From Rosellinia necatrix (lineage: Eukaryota; Ascomycota; Sordariomycetes; Xylariales; Xylariaceae): 64,000 bases of DNA. Below, piece after piece: positions 45,969 to 56,729 of this stretch. Where the stretch lies: positions 2,046,001-2,110,000 of the forward strand of contig JAGYVD010000007.1 of NCBI GenBank assembly GCA_021209875.1, in the 5' to 3' direction. The notes under the pieces were generated by a model. It worked only from the letters and a program-made list of their open reading frames with translations, had not been told where the DNA came from and did not search any database. A program made the position numbers and the translations under genes. Position 1 is the first letter of the stretch, and each line of letters starts with the position of its first letter.

Positions 45969-47586
45969 TTATAGTGGCAACCTTTCATGTTTGAAGCTCT
46001 TCTTTCCCTCGCCCTCGCCGTAAACGGCCGTGATATGGCCCTGGCCACGTATCTTATACTTGTAAATCATTAAGCCCTCCAGGCCGACTGGACCACGGGA
46101 GTGGATCTTGTTGGTGCTGATACCGACCTCGGTTCCGAAGCCGTAACGCATCCCGTCGGCGAAGCGAGTCGATGTATTCCAGTAGACGCCAGCCGCATCC
46201 ACGCTCGACATGAACTGTTCGGCGAGTTCCGACGACGAAGTCAGGATGGCGTCGGTATGCTTAGAACCGTGGGTGTTGATGTGGGCAATAGCCTCGTCCA
46301 TGTCCACCACGGCCTTTACCGCGAGGGTCAAGCTGAGGAACTCCGTATCGAAATCTGCATCTGTCGCATCTTCTAGCTTAGATAATGACTCGGGAGACAG
46401 TTTGCTAGAAAGGGATGCTTTCGTCAGCCCGTCACAGCGGAGCACTACCCCCTTCGCAATCAAGGCGTCGGCTACAAAAGGAAGGTGGCTTTCGATCGCA
46501 GACCGTTGGACGAGAAGGGTCTCCAAGCTATTGCACGCGGCCGGATAGCTCGTCTTGGAGTCTACGATGACTTCGGCGGCCATCTTAGGATCCGCAGACT
46601 GCTCAAGAAATATAGAACACAGGCCGTCCGCGTGTCCCAAGACTGGGATCTTGGTGTTGGACTTGATGTAGCGTACTAGTTCGTTTGATCCTCGCGGGAT
46701 TACAAGGTCGATGAACTGATCTAGATCAAGTAGTTGAGGGATCACATCTCTCGTGGTGACTAGCTGGATGGCGTTGTTGGGGACCTGGGTCTTTTCCAAC
46801 GCAGCGGAGATGACCTTAGAGATGGCGACAAAGGATTCTGTCGACTCCTTGCCTCCTATCGAGGATTTAGTAAACGTCGGCATTGAAACGGGGTTTCTGA
46901 TGTGGGCCGGTGTCGACATTACCTTTCAATATCGCGGCATTGCCCGACTTGACAGCGAGGGACGCGATGTTCGCAATAACCTCGGGACGGGCCTCGAAGA
47001 TGATCAGCAGCACGCCGATAGGGCAGGTAACCCGGGTCAATTCCAATCCATCGTCAAGCCGCGTCTTCAGAGTGACTCTCCCGACTAAATGATAGGTTAG
47101 CCTTGCGTATTGAGGTAGGCTGATGAATAGACGGCCGCTGCCCACGTAAGAATAGAATGATGAGATAGATAGAGAGAAAGAGAGAGAGAGAGAGCATGGA
47201 ACATGGAACATGGGACATAGAACGTAGGACATGGAACATAGAACATAGGACATAGAACATAGGTCGTGGGCCGTATAGCGCGTACCTGGGTCTTCGAGCT
47301 CTCGTACGTCCAGGATTCCCTTCAACATGTCCTCCCACTTGCCCTTCTTCCCCAGATCCAATCTCGACACCAGGCTCTGGCCCAGTTGGCCATTCTCGGC
47401 AGCATGCCGCGCAGCCTCGAGGTCGCGGGCGTTGGCGGCGAGGATGTCGTCCCTGGCGTCGGCGAGCGCCGCATGGATGGCCGTGAGTGCATCATTTCTC
47501 GCTGCTGTGGGGAGCGTCGCGAGGATGTGGGATGCGCTCTTGGCCTCTCTCGCCGCCTCCGCCGGTGATGCACTCGTCAACGACAT
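45969..47586 (-). CDS. pro2: Glutamate-5-semialdehyde dehydrogenase (gamma-glutamyl phosphate reductase)
   Basis: Second enzyme of proline synthesis: reduces gamma-glutamyl phosphate with NADPH to glutamate semialdehyde in the cytosol. Exons 47286-47586, 46923-47084 and 45969-46855; 1350 nt, 449 aa, a normal length. Introns are 201 bp (GTACGC...TTTAG) and 67 bp (GTAATG...GATAG). Landmarks: GRVTLKTRLDDGLELTRVTC, GVLLIIFEARPEVIANIASL, KSGNAAILKGGKES, LVIPRGSNELVRYI, then the catalytic-Cys segment DSKTSYPAACNSLETLLV (Cys near residue 260) and RGPVGLEGLMIYKY near the end. Intron 1 contains a GAACATAG-type minisatellite. Confidence 0.93.
47195..47272. repeat. GGAACATA/GGACATAGA minisatellite inside the pro2 intron 1
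   Basis: About ten degenerate 7-8 bp units (GAACATG, GGACATAGAAC, GGAACATAG) preceded by a (GA)n run at 47171-47194. It lies wholly within the 201-bp intron and on the coding strand appears as CTATGTTC units. Confidence 0.85.
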
Positions 47587-48506
47587 TCTGTTCCCGCTAT
47601 GAATTTAATCTAGTTCTTGGCCGGATATACCTAAGTAGTTAGGGATGAGGCGATAAGAGTGTCTCTATACCTAAACTACCTCTTGTAAATAGGTAGGCAG
47701 ATAATCGGCAACCAAGCGGAGCCGGCCTGAGTCAACCACTAATAAAATGCACAGTGATGCACAGTGATGCACAGTGCCACTGTAAGTTAACTAACTACCT
47801 ACTGTATCTAATCTGTATGGGACGCACGGACCTCTCTGGCTCCGAATCTCGCAACCCTCCGTGCTCATAGAACATAGAACACTGTAAACACTATAACCAA
47901 CTATCTAATCCACTAAGGTAGCCCGAACCAGATAATTAACGACTGTGAACCTGTCGACCTACACTACTTGACTGCAAGTGCATCCCAAAGCCATCTATCT
48001 ACGCACTCATCACTCAGCCTTCTTAGCTTGGCTTCTAGCTCGCCTCCGAAGATGGATAAGCGCACTGCAGAAACCTCCGAGACATTCGTTACTTCATTCG
48101 TCGATCACGACCTGATGTAGGATATGTACATCAATTAACCTTATATACGGTACTGTATGGTACCGTACGGTAGTGAGAATAGTAAGTACCTAGGTAATTA
48201 ATGATGAACACACACTCTCTATTTCTATCTCTCTTTCTCTCTATTATATTATCCAAGGTAGGTATGCATCTACCTATCTACTCCAGCATTTATCTGCTCC
48301 AGCATTTATCGTAACTGGGATCCGTGATAGGGAATGACCTATTTGAGGTAGTTATCCCCGCATGAGCCAATTTACACATGGTATTGCATGTTTCGAGCCA
48401 AGACGTCCTCTTCGCACGTTTATATATTCTGCTGCTGTGCATCTCAGGACGGGCGACTAACTACCTAGGTAGCTTTGGAGGGCATGAACTATAAGTATAA
48501 GTAACC
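47587..48506. other. Divergent spacer between pro2 and the M14 peptidase gene
   Basis: No gene is supported in 920 bp. Contains three tandem copies of a 10-bp unit (ATGCACAGTG, 47747-47776), TACGGTACTGTATGGTACCGTACGG-like palindromic stretches near 48147-48172, and TACCTAGG motifs. Confidence 0.55.
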
Positions 48507-50325
48507 ATGACGCTTCGACGCCTCGCCCCATTGGCAATTCTTCAGATATGGCACGCCTACCTCCCGTACGTCGGCGCAACTCAGTACGGGGAAAACCACT
48601 CTCCCGTTGAGAAGGACGAAGATCTGGTGGCAGCTCATTTCCCGGATACCGACGACGTGCTTCTGTCACCAGCCTTCTTAGCCCCGCAGAGCATACCGGA
48701 CGGCTTCAGAAATGGGACAGATGGCCCAACTGACGACGTGACACTCGGTTTGTGACTTCATTTCGCAGTTTTGAGATACCGACTTACCCAATACCGCCAG
48801 ACAACTTCCTGCGATCGATATCTGACAGGAACGACTGGGTCGATTACCGCGTAGCTGAAGTCGTTTCTGAAGAAGGCCGTTCGTTTCCGTACGTGTATCT
48901 GTCGGAGAATCCGCGGGGTCCGGGCGATGAGAACGACCGGAAGCTCCGGGTTTGGATCCAGGGGGGCGTCCACGGCAACGAACCAGCGGGTGACCAAGCT
49001 GTATTGGCTCTTCTTGGCAAGTTGGATGCGAATAAGACATGGACGGCATCACTCCTTGAGAGGATAGACGTCATTCTATTTCCTCGCAGTAACCCCGACG
49101 GCGTCTCGTATTTCCAACGTGCGCTAGCCTCTAACCTTGACCCGAACCGTGAGCATACGAAGCTGGCTCGGCTGCAGTCTCGGGGTATTAAGCGGCTATT
49201 AAGCTCATTCGCACCTCATATCGTTGTTGACATGCACGAGTTTACTGGCACTCGCCTGACCGGTGGCCGCTACAAGCATGGTAGTAAGAGAATCCCGATT
49301 TTCATCTTCGACGTAGTAACTACTAACGATGGTTACCGAAGTGGATGCGCTGATCGCTCCTGGAAAGAATTTAAATACACATCAAGATATCCGGAATATC
49401 TCCGAGACGCTTTTCGCAGCGGGTATTGGGAAACGACTTGACGCTGCTGGCTTCCGATGGGAGCCCTATTTCACTGCCGGGTCGAGCGAAGGTCGTGGTA
49501 TCACACTCGTGGAGGCCGGAAGCGACGCAAAGGCCGGGCGTAATAACTACGGCCTGATGCAGTCGATAGTCATCCTGAACGAAGTTCGTGGCATCCGCCT
49601 CGCAGATCAACACTTCCAACGACGTGTGTCAACCGCGCTCACCATGGTATCTGCTATCCTTGATATTGCCCTCGAAAATTTCGACGACGTCTATTCCACA
49701 GTGAGTGCTTATTTAACTAGACTGGCACACAGCATTTACTTAGCTGATACAGGTTGAAAATGCGATCAATAAATTCATCGGTAGCGATGATGACATCGTC
49801 GTCACGGATTATCAAAATCCCATCAGCCGCTCCATTTCATTCGTCGATGTGGCAAACGGGAGCTTAGTGCAAGTTCCCGTCAATTGGCTCAGTACCACAC
49901 CAACGACCGCAAACCTAACCCGGGCACGACCGGAGGCATACCTAATCCCACGAACGTGGTCGGACCTTGCTATTCGTCTCAAGGACTCTGGCGTTATTGT
50001 CGAGACACTTGATTATGAATATCGCGGCACCGTCGAAGCCTTGAGGATCACCTCGGCATCTCCGGCACGGGCGTATTATGAAGGCGCGATCCAAGTAACA
50101 GTGACAACTGAACCGTATCAGAAGGAAGTTCGTCTCCCTGTTGGGAGCTTTCGCATAAGTACAAGACAAAAGAACGCTGCGCTGGCCTTTGTCACGCTCG
50201 AGCCTGAGAATATTGACTCCTATGTTCGATTTAATCTCGTCCCGGTCCAAACTGGCGACGAGTATCCTATTTTCAGAGTTCCATCAGGACGACCAAAAAG
50301 GCGGAGTAGGCCAGATGAGCTCTAA
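48507..50325 (+). CDS. Secreted zinc carboxypeptidase-like protein (peptidase M14)
   Basis: Exons 48507-48747, 48801-49283, 49342-49700 and 49753-50325; 1656 nt, 551 aa, no frameshift needed. Intron 1 is 53 bp (GTTTGT, CTTAC branch, GCCAG) and joins GPTDDVTL to DNFLRSISDRNDWVDYR. Intron 2 is 58 bp (GTAAGA, ACTAAC branch; an alternative donor GTAGTA lies 3 bases upstream). Intron 3 is 52 bp. Residues 1-24 look like a signal peptide (MTLRRLAPLAILQIWHAYLP). The Zn site is GGVHGNEPAGDQ (H..E) and VVDMHEF (third His). Other blocks: FPRSNPDGVSYFQRAL, DPNREHTKLAR, GKNLNTHQDIRN and the long beta-rich C-terminal domain. A secreted peptidase is likely; substrate specificity cannot be told. Confidence 0.88.
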
Positions 50326-51301
50326 CTATGTGTGTCCCAGGACAACAACTGTCAGTAGGGTTGGAACCAGGCAATGCTCCGCGTTGATATAATTTCCGCA
50401 AATGTCCATATCATACCTGAATCATACAGTGCCGAATTATCTATCTAATTTTGTTAATACCAGCCCTTTAAACGTCTCATTTCCAATCTAGGGGCGTAAT
50501 TTATCCTAGGAAGTTTCTGAATCATCGGCCACTGACCTACCCAGAGATCCTCCAAGAATTCCCAGGACTTTCTTCGTCGTTTAAGTCATTTAAATATGCC
50601 GCCAATCTAGCGACTACCCTAATCCTACGTTATAATGGGATATAACGAGGCTCATGCATTGTCTCAGCGCTGTCCTAGGGCTGATGTTTCTTATGGTAAG
50701 ATTTATCACAGCCTACCCCTCACCCTCGCTTCTCTCTCCACAATACCATCATCATTGTCGTCATACCTCTTGCGTAGAAACCATCAGGCTATCACGGTTT
50801 CCTTCCCCGCTGCCCATTTACACATGTAGGACATTGAATGTTGGGGACTAGTGCCTCAATTACGGAGGAGGCTTCTGGCCTTATCATCCCAAGCCAATAA
50901 TACGATTGCCCAACATGTACGAAGAACTCAGAGTGTATTCCCCTTGGTGAGGGGTTGCTTATGAGAGGAGATCTTTTCCTAATGAGGTGGTAGCACACTG
51001 CAAGTAATACTTCTATATCAAGCCGCGCCAATCAACCTGAGACGGCGTAGATGCTCACCGGGTTTGGGGACTTCTCAGGTCGCCGTCCTGTCGCTGCCAT
51101 GTATGTGGTCGATGCGGTTACCTAGCCTTAGATGCAAAGTAGCGAAGTGCGACGTATTACAATGGCAAATTTACCTAGGAACCTCCTCCAGTTTTCCTTT
51201 CTCGCCTCTCTTCTTTCCGTCTGTATACAACGTGCTTCCCTACCTATATTTCCTTGTTATATCCCAGGTGAGGGAAGAAATAACGCACTCCTGCTGTCAC
51301 C
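50326..51301. other. Spacer and presumed leader of the Cys-rich membrane protein
   Basis: No independent gene is supported. An ATG at 51162 opens a signal-peptide-like frame (MANLPRNLLQFSFLASLLSV) that may be the first exon of the next gene, but no canonical intron joins it in phase. Confidence 0.45.
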
Positions 51302-52500
51302 ATGAGTGATACCGACCTCTATATCTCGTTCGGGCAGTGCTTCTACGGGGAAGGGCAGGCATCCGACAAGCGCTTCATCCCCTGTGGCAATGCGGCTGTC
51401 TCAGGGACGCAGGCCTGTTGTTTCCAAGGGGACTTCTGCCTATCCACGAACGTATGCTACGATAATGATAGTACGTCAAGTAGAACGAACCCCACCACGT
51501 GAAATGAGCACATCTACCAAATATAAAGACTGACTGGAATAAAACAACAGCGTCCGTGACATACATCACCGGTTGCACCGACGCGACGTACTCGTCGTCC
51601 AAGTGCCCGCACAAGGCGGGCTATCCGGACCAGCAATGGGTGGCGCTGGCGCGCTGCGACGGGGCCGACATCGACCTGTTCTCCGGGTGCGGGCACCACC
51701 AGGAGGCGATCGCGATCAAGCACGAGGACTGCACGTGCGACGCGGCGTCGGCACTGATCTCGAACCCGGTCAGCGGGCAGCCCACGCTGAACCAGATCGG
51801 CCTGCTCCCGACGACGGCTGGCGGGACCATCTCCTTCAACCCGACCGCGCTCCCGACCGCGACGTCGTCCGCGTCCGGCTCGGGGAGTGGCGGCCTCTCC
51901 TCGGGGGCCAGGGTGGGCGTCGGCGTCGGTGTCGGCGTCGGGGTGCCCGTGATCGCCGCCGCGGTCCTCACGTTCCTCTTCTTCCGGCGGCGGAAAAAGC
52001 TCCGGACGTCGCATAACCAGGAACAGACGCCGCAACATCCAGCCCTCCCCGACGACACGGCCCACGACACGCCCGGGCCGATGATGATGCAGCAGCGCTC
52101 GCCGCCCCCGACATACAGCCCTGACGCCAGTGATGCGAGGCACGGCTGGCAGGCCTACAAGCCGGAGCTGCACGGCGAGTCGGCGCACAAAGTCGAGCTC
52201 CCGGCGGAAGAGGGGATAGGCGGCCACGACAATAGCGGCGGCAACGGCGTCGGCGGCGGCGGCGGCGGCACACATAGGGAGAATTCGATCCAGCGCACGC
52301 CGTTTGAGAGTTACCCGCCGCCGGGCGGTTACCCCGTGGATCGGGGCCGCCACGGGGGCGAGACCCCGCCGCTGCCACCATTCGTCTCGCCCCAGAGCAC
52401 AGGAGCGGCTGACAGGCCGGCGTCCGGCGGCGGGCACCAGCGGACCGGATCCTCGGGCATGAATCCCCATCGCTTCGGCGGCGACGGGCAGTACTTGTAG
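51302..52500 (+). CDS. Cys-rich single-pass membrane protein, start unresolved
   Basis: Conservative model: exons 51302-51470 and 51551-52500, 372 aa, with an 80-bp intron (GTACGT, CTGAC branch, AACAG). The ectodomain has paired-cysteine spacing common in fungal cell-surface proteins: FGQCFYGEGQ, FIPCGNAAVSGTQACCFQGD, CLSTNVCYDND, then ITGCTDATY, KCPHKAG, LARCDGADIDLFSGCG and EDCTCDAAS. A Ser/Thr/Gly stalk, a membrane segment (GVPVIAAAVLTFLFF) and a basic stop-transfer RRRKK follow. The cytoplasmic tail of about 170 residues is Pro/Gly/His-rich and disordered. Such architecture suggests a wall sensor or surface receptor, but the family is not identified. The model lacks a signal peptide; one is probably encoded upstream at 51162-51267, or in frame 1 spliced with GTGAGG (51268) to 51338. 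Confidence 0.65.
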
Positions 52501-54320
52501 CTCTTCCGGCAACAATAGCAACAACAGAGGATACCATGGCGTCGAGGTTGAGGCGAATGGACTGTCGGTGGTTTTTTTTTTTAGCGCGGAACGGGCTTCG
52601 AGATGGGTCACCGTTGGCTTTGACCAATATCGTGGCGGATATCGTTCGAAAAACTGGCGCTGCGCTCAAAGCCCATTGGCTGGTCGGGCTGCGCGTCGCT
52701 GTTTCGTCTCGTCACGCCACTTGTTCGTGGGCCTAGCTCGGGATAGGTTCTGGCAAAACATGGATTAAGAAGAATATATGTAGGAGCGTGATTGGTCTTC
52801 TTTATATGAGACGACTTACATTATATATCATCCCCACCCTAGTAAACCTACCGTGTACCTAGTAATAAATTTTCTCTTATCGTTCTGTCATACCGCCCTA
52901 ACCGGTCGAGATACGAACTGTTTTATTCGAATATTGGACACTTCGGATGTAATGCAAAAACTTACCTTACTATGCTATGTTAAACATGCTCCTGAGCTAG
53001 TAATAGGCATGGAGATAGGTACCGTATATGCTACGTAGACCTCGATGATAAGTCACATCGGTTATGCCATCACGTGGCGCGTCTCACAGATTATAACTGA
53101 TTTCACAAAGAATGAGCTCGTTTCGCCAAATCACATCACTAGCTTTACGTGTGACGAAACACCTGTAAGCCCGAAGAGCGAGAGGAACAGCTCTTGCTGG
53201 GTACGAACTAGACTAGGCACAGAGTATTAGTGAAACTCTCGGTAAGGCCACAAAACGTCTACTTACCATACTGCAAGTGTAGACGACTGATACATAGCAT
53301 TCTAAGTCATCTTTCATGCAAGGCCATCCGGATCAGAATCTGTCGGTTATACCTACTAGGGTTATGAGTAGGCTATCGGATATGTACGTGGAGAAGGATG
53401 AGGGGCAAGCGAATCCTCTATCAAGAACCCTATAGCTCGGAGATAATAATGCGCTCTGGGTTAGATAGCCACTCACCTAGGTAATACCAGATCGAATGGC
53501 TACCTGATTATTCATCGGATTTTGTCATCATGATGGAAAGTTCCTGGTATTTTGGATTTGCCCTTACCTCATAACAGTCGAATGCGAACCCCTTTGGCAT
53601 ATATATATATATATATACGTAAACGGGATGAAGAATGGCTCATGAGTGGCAGATGATAGAACGGCATCCGGGTGGCGTGGATCCTCTCGCCCATATAGCG
53701 TCGAGCCGAAGTGCCGAGATGCATCAAAGAGGTTCCCGGATCCGGGGTAGATGGGTCCCTCTTAGCCACAAATGACCACAAGACGAGCGGTGTCGGTCAC
53801 ACTTATGAACGTACGGAGCGGATGGTCCCCACCGAGCTCATCCCTTAGAAGTCGAAACCTGGGGAATGGTGGTATTCTCGTGTTATTTCCGTATTCGCTG
53901 GGGCCTTGCTTTTTGGTGGGGACTGTAGGCGGAGAGCCCGCCGTTCTTCTTCGGAGGCGGGAGATGTCGTGGGATTAGTTTGGACGTGTGGGATTCGAAG
54001 GGCGAGCGAGAGCGGCACACACAGCATGGCTGGCTTGGGTAAGGGTCGAGTACCACAAAACGTGGAAAGTATAAATCGTCGAAAACCAATTTATTCTTGG
54101 CGAAGTGAATTGGCCATATTACAATACACCACCGTGAGATCGGGTCAGAGCAACTAGATAGATAAAATACCGAACGCTAGATTTTTCTTGTCTCTCGAGT
54201 TCCCAGGATTGGTTATTCTCGGTCGTCTCACTGATTAACCTAGTTCCCTCTCCTCTGACCTCGATTGTTTCTTAGCTGCCACGATAATACGGCGGACAGG
54301 CGAGGGCACCCGAACGGAAC
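52501..54320. other. Spacer, nothing recognised
   Basis: No gene is supported in 1.8 kb. Contains a (TA)n stretch at 53599-53617. Opposite-strand frames near 53770-54150 overlap and have no family features. Confidence 0.5.
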
Positions 54321-56200
54321 ATGTCCAGCGATCCAGAGAAGCTAGAAGAGCTATTCCCCGTTGCCAGGCCTTCAATACAACGGAGGCGGTCGAGCGATGT
54401 GGGCACGACGACGACAGCGGGGAAGAAGTCGGTAGACGAAGATGACCCCGTCTCGCCCACGGCCATCTCTCCACCACCGGCCGCCTATGGCGGCGTCTCG
54501 GATGAGAAAGATGGAGATGGCGGCCCCCCTCGGTCCAGTGCGGTCCACGGCCTCATCTGCGCGGCCGGGGCGCGCGATCCCCATCCCGAGAGAGAGCCGG
54601 CGCGGTTTGCTGCCGTGGCTATCCCTTGTCCCCGAGGTCGACAACCCGTACCATTACGACAATGGTGTGAAGTGGATGTTGACAATCTTCGTCGCCGCCG
54701 CCGCCGGTGCGGCGCCCATGGGGTCTGCGATATTTTACCGTAAGTCTCTTTCACTTCCCCCTCTCCTTACTTATTCTTCCCCCCGATCCCGGCTCCCGCT
54801 CGGCAAACATCTTCCCCGACACTAACCCCACGCCCGTCTCCCCTCCAGCTTCCCTCAATGAGATCGCTGCGGACCTCCACGTCTCGGCGACGGTGGTGAA
54901 CCTGTCGGTGGCGGTGTACATGCTGTCGATGTCCGTCTTCCCGCTGTGGTGGTCGTCTTTCTCGGAGACGCTGGGGCGGCGCAGCATCTACCTAGTCTCG
55001 TTCGCGCTGAACGCGGCTTTCACGGTCGGCAGCGGGCTCAGCCGCAACATTGCGCAGCTTATTATCCTCCGGCTGCTCGCCGGCGGCGCCGCCGCTTCGG
55101 TGCAGGCCGTCGGCGCGGGCACCATCGCCGATGTCTGGGAGACGCGCGAGCGTGGCCGCGCCATGGGCATCTTCTACCTCGGCCCCCTGGCCGGCCCTCT
55201 GCTCGCACCCGTCATTGGCGGCGCCCTCACTGCCGCCTTCGGCTGGCGCAGCACCATGTACTTCCTCGCCGTCTACGGCGCCGTCATCTTCGTGCTCGTG
55301 CTCTTCGGCGTCCCCGAGACCCTGCCCCGCGCGCGGCAGGAGCAGCAGCAGGCGGCCGCCGTCGCCACCGCGCCTCCCGAAGGAGAAGAAAGAAACAACG
55401 ACGGCGCTGCTGGTGCTGCTGCCCTCTCTCGCATCTCGACACGCCGGTCCCTCGTGCAAGCCCGCACCAGGACGGTCGGCCGCGTGCTCAAGCGCGTCTT
55501 CATCGACCCGCTATCGATCCTCGGGTTCCTCCGCTTCCCGGCCGTGGCGCTGATCGTGTCGTACGCGGCCATCACGTTCGGGTCGCTGTACGTGCTTAAC
55601 ATCTGCATCCAGGCGGCCTTCTCGGCGCCGCCCTACAGTTTCCCGCCCCTCGTCGTCGGCGCTTTGTACCTGCCGAGCTCGGTCGGGTACGTGCTTGCGA
55701 GCGTGCTGGGTGGGCCATGGCTGGACCGCATCATGGAGCGCGAGGCGCGACGCGCGGGCCGGTACGACAGCCGCGGCCGCCTCGTCTTCTACCCGGAGGA
55801 CCGTGTGCGCGAGAACGCGTGGGTGTCGGCCTCGCTCTACCCCGGCGCGCTCGTCTGGTTCGGCTGGGCCGCTGCCACCCACCGCCACTGGGCCGTCCCA
55901 AGCGTCGCCAACTTTTTCTTCGGCGCCGGCAGCATGCTCGTCTTCAGCATGGCTACTACCATGCTCACTGAGTTCATGCCCCGCCGGGCCTCCTCCGGCG
56001 TCGCCCTCAACAACTTCGCCCGCAACATCCTCAGCGCCACCGGTGCCGTCGTCGGCCAGCCTCTCATCGACGTCATCGGCATCGGCTGGCTGGCCACCGC
56101 CATCGCCCTCATCGCTTGGGTCGCTGGGAACTTGGCACTATTCCTCCTAAGGCGCAATAGTCAGAAGTGGCGGAAGGCCATGAACGAGCAGTTGAGTTAA
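54321..56200 (+). CDS. Major facilitator superfamily transporter (DHA1-type drug/polyamine exporter-like)
   Basis: Exon 1 is 54321-54739 and exon 2 54849-56200; the 109-bp intron is GTAAGT...CTCCAG. From the first ATG a 589-aa product needs one C removed from the C6 run at 54524-54529. From the ATG at 54442 a 549-aa product is read without change. The first model gives a typical acidic, Ser/Thr-rich MFS N-terminus (DPEKLEEL, KKSVDEDDPVSPT). Core landmarks: WLSLVPEVDNPYHYDNGVKW, LNEIAADLHVSATVVNLSVA, ETLGRRSIYLVSFALNAAF, RLLAGGAAASVQAVGAGTIA, ADVWETRERGRAMGIFYLGP, LAPVIGGALTAAFGWRSTMY, FGVPETLPR, and in the second half RFPAVALIVSYAAITFGS and GVALNNFARNILSATGAVVG. About 12 membrane helices fit. 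The subfamily resembles Qdr/Dtr-type proton antiporters; substrate unknown. Converges with the dehydratase gene. Confidence 0.85.
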
Positions 56201-56729
56201 AGATGAATAAAAATAAAATGGAGTAAGAATAAAAACGAAAAGAAAAGCAATTTAAAATAATGCAAAAAAACCGTCGTACCCTAATGTTGATATGGAGGGG
56301 GTATCTAACTGACCTGTCATTGGTGTATATAAAAGATTACTACCCAGCGAGGATAATGCTAGCAGCCCCTTTGGCCAGCTGCCTACATTGTGGCGCACAT
56401 ATGAAATTACACCGTAATTGGACGTAACCTGGATTGGCACGATGATACCTCAGTAGCTGTAGTGATTGAAAAGCGAAGTTGTAAAAGGGATGGAGATCTT
56501 GGTGACATATAAATCCACAGTAGCAGGTAATCACCAGACACTGTAGGTCGTACCTCCCCCTACATTAACCGAAACGAAACAGGTACAGAACACATGCATG
56601 TCACAATCTAAAATAATTAGAACGATACCTAATCAAAGAAGCCCGAGTCAATTTGCTTAGTAGTAAACGCATGGATGCATATATAAACCGTCCAACCAAA
56701 CCCATCTGCCAGCCACGCCCGCGGCGTTC
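56201..56729. other. Convergent 3' spacer
   Basis: This 529-bp AT-rich spacer lies between the MFS and dehydratase 3' ends. AATAAAAATAAAAT just after the MFS stop could act in 3'-end formation. Nothing else recognised. Confidence 0.5.

Noticed and set aside
48566..48768. Alternative M14 intron from the strong GTACGT donor at 48566
   Set aside because: It is in phase but removes the SPAFLAPQSIPDGFRNGTDG stretch that looks like a normal part of these peptidases; the 53-bp intron explains the data better.
48740..48800. Apparent frameshift in the M14 peptidase after GPTDDVTLG
   Set aside because: A 53-bp intron (GTTTGT...GCCAG, 48748-48800) joins VTL to DNFLRSISDRNDW in frame and restores the expected family sequence.
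51514..52669. 365-codon minus-strand frame opposite the Cys-rich membrane protein
   Set aside because: Composition is Arg/Ala-rich shadow of a GC-rich coding strand with Cys pattern and membrane segment on the plus strand.
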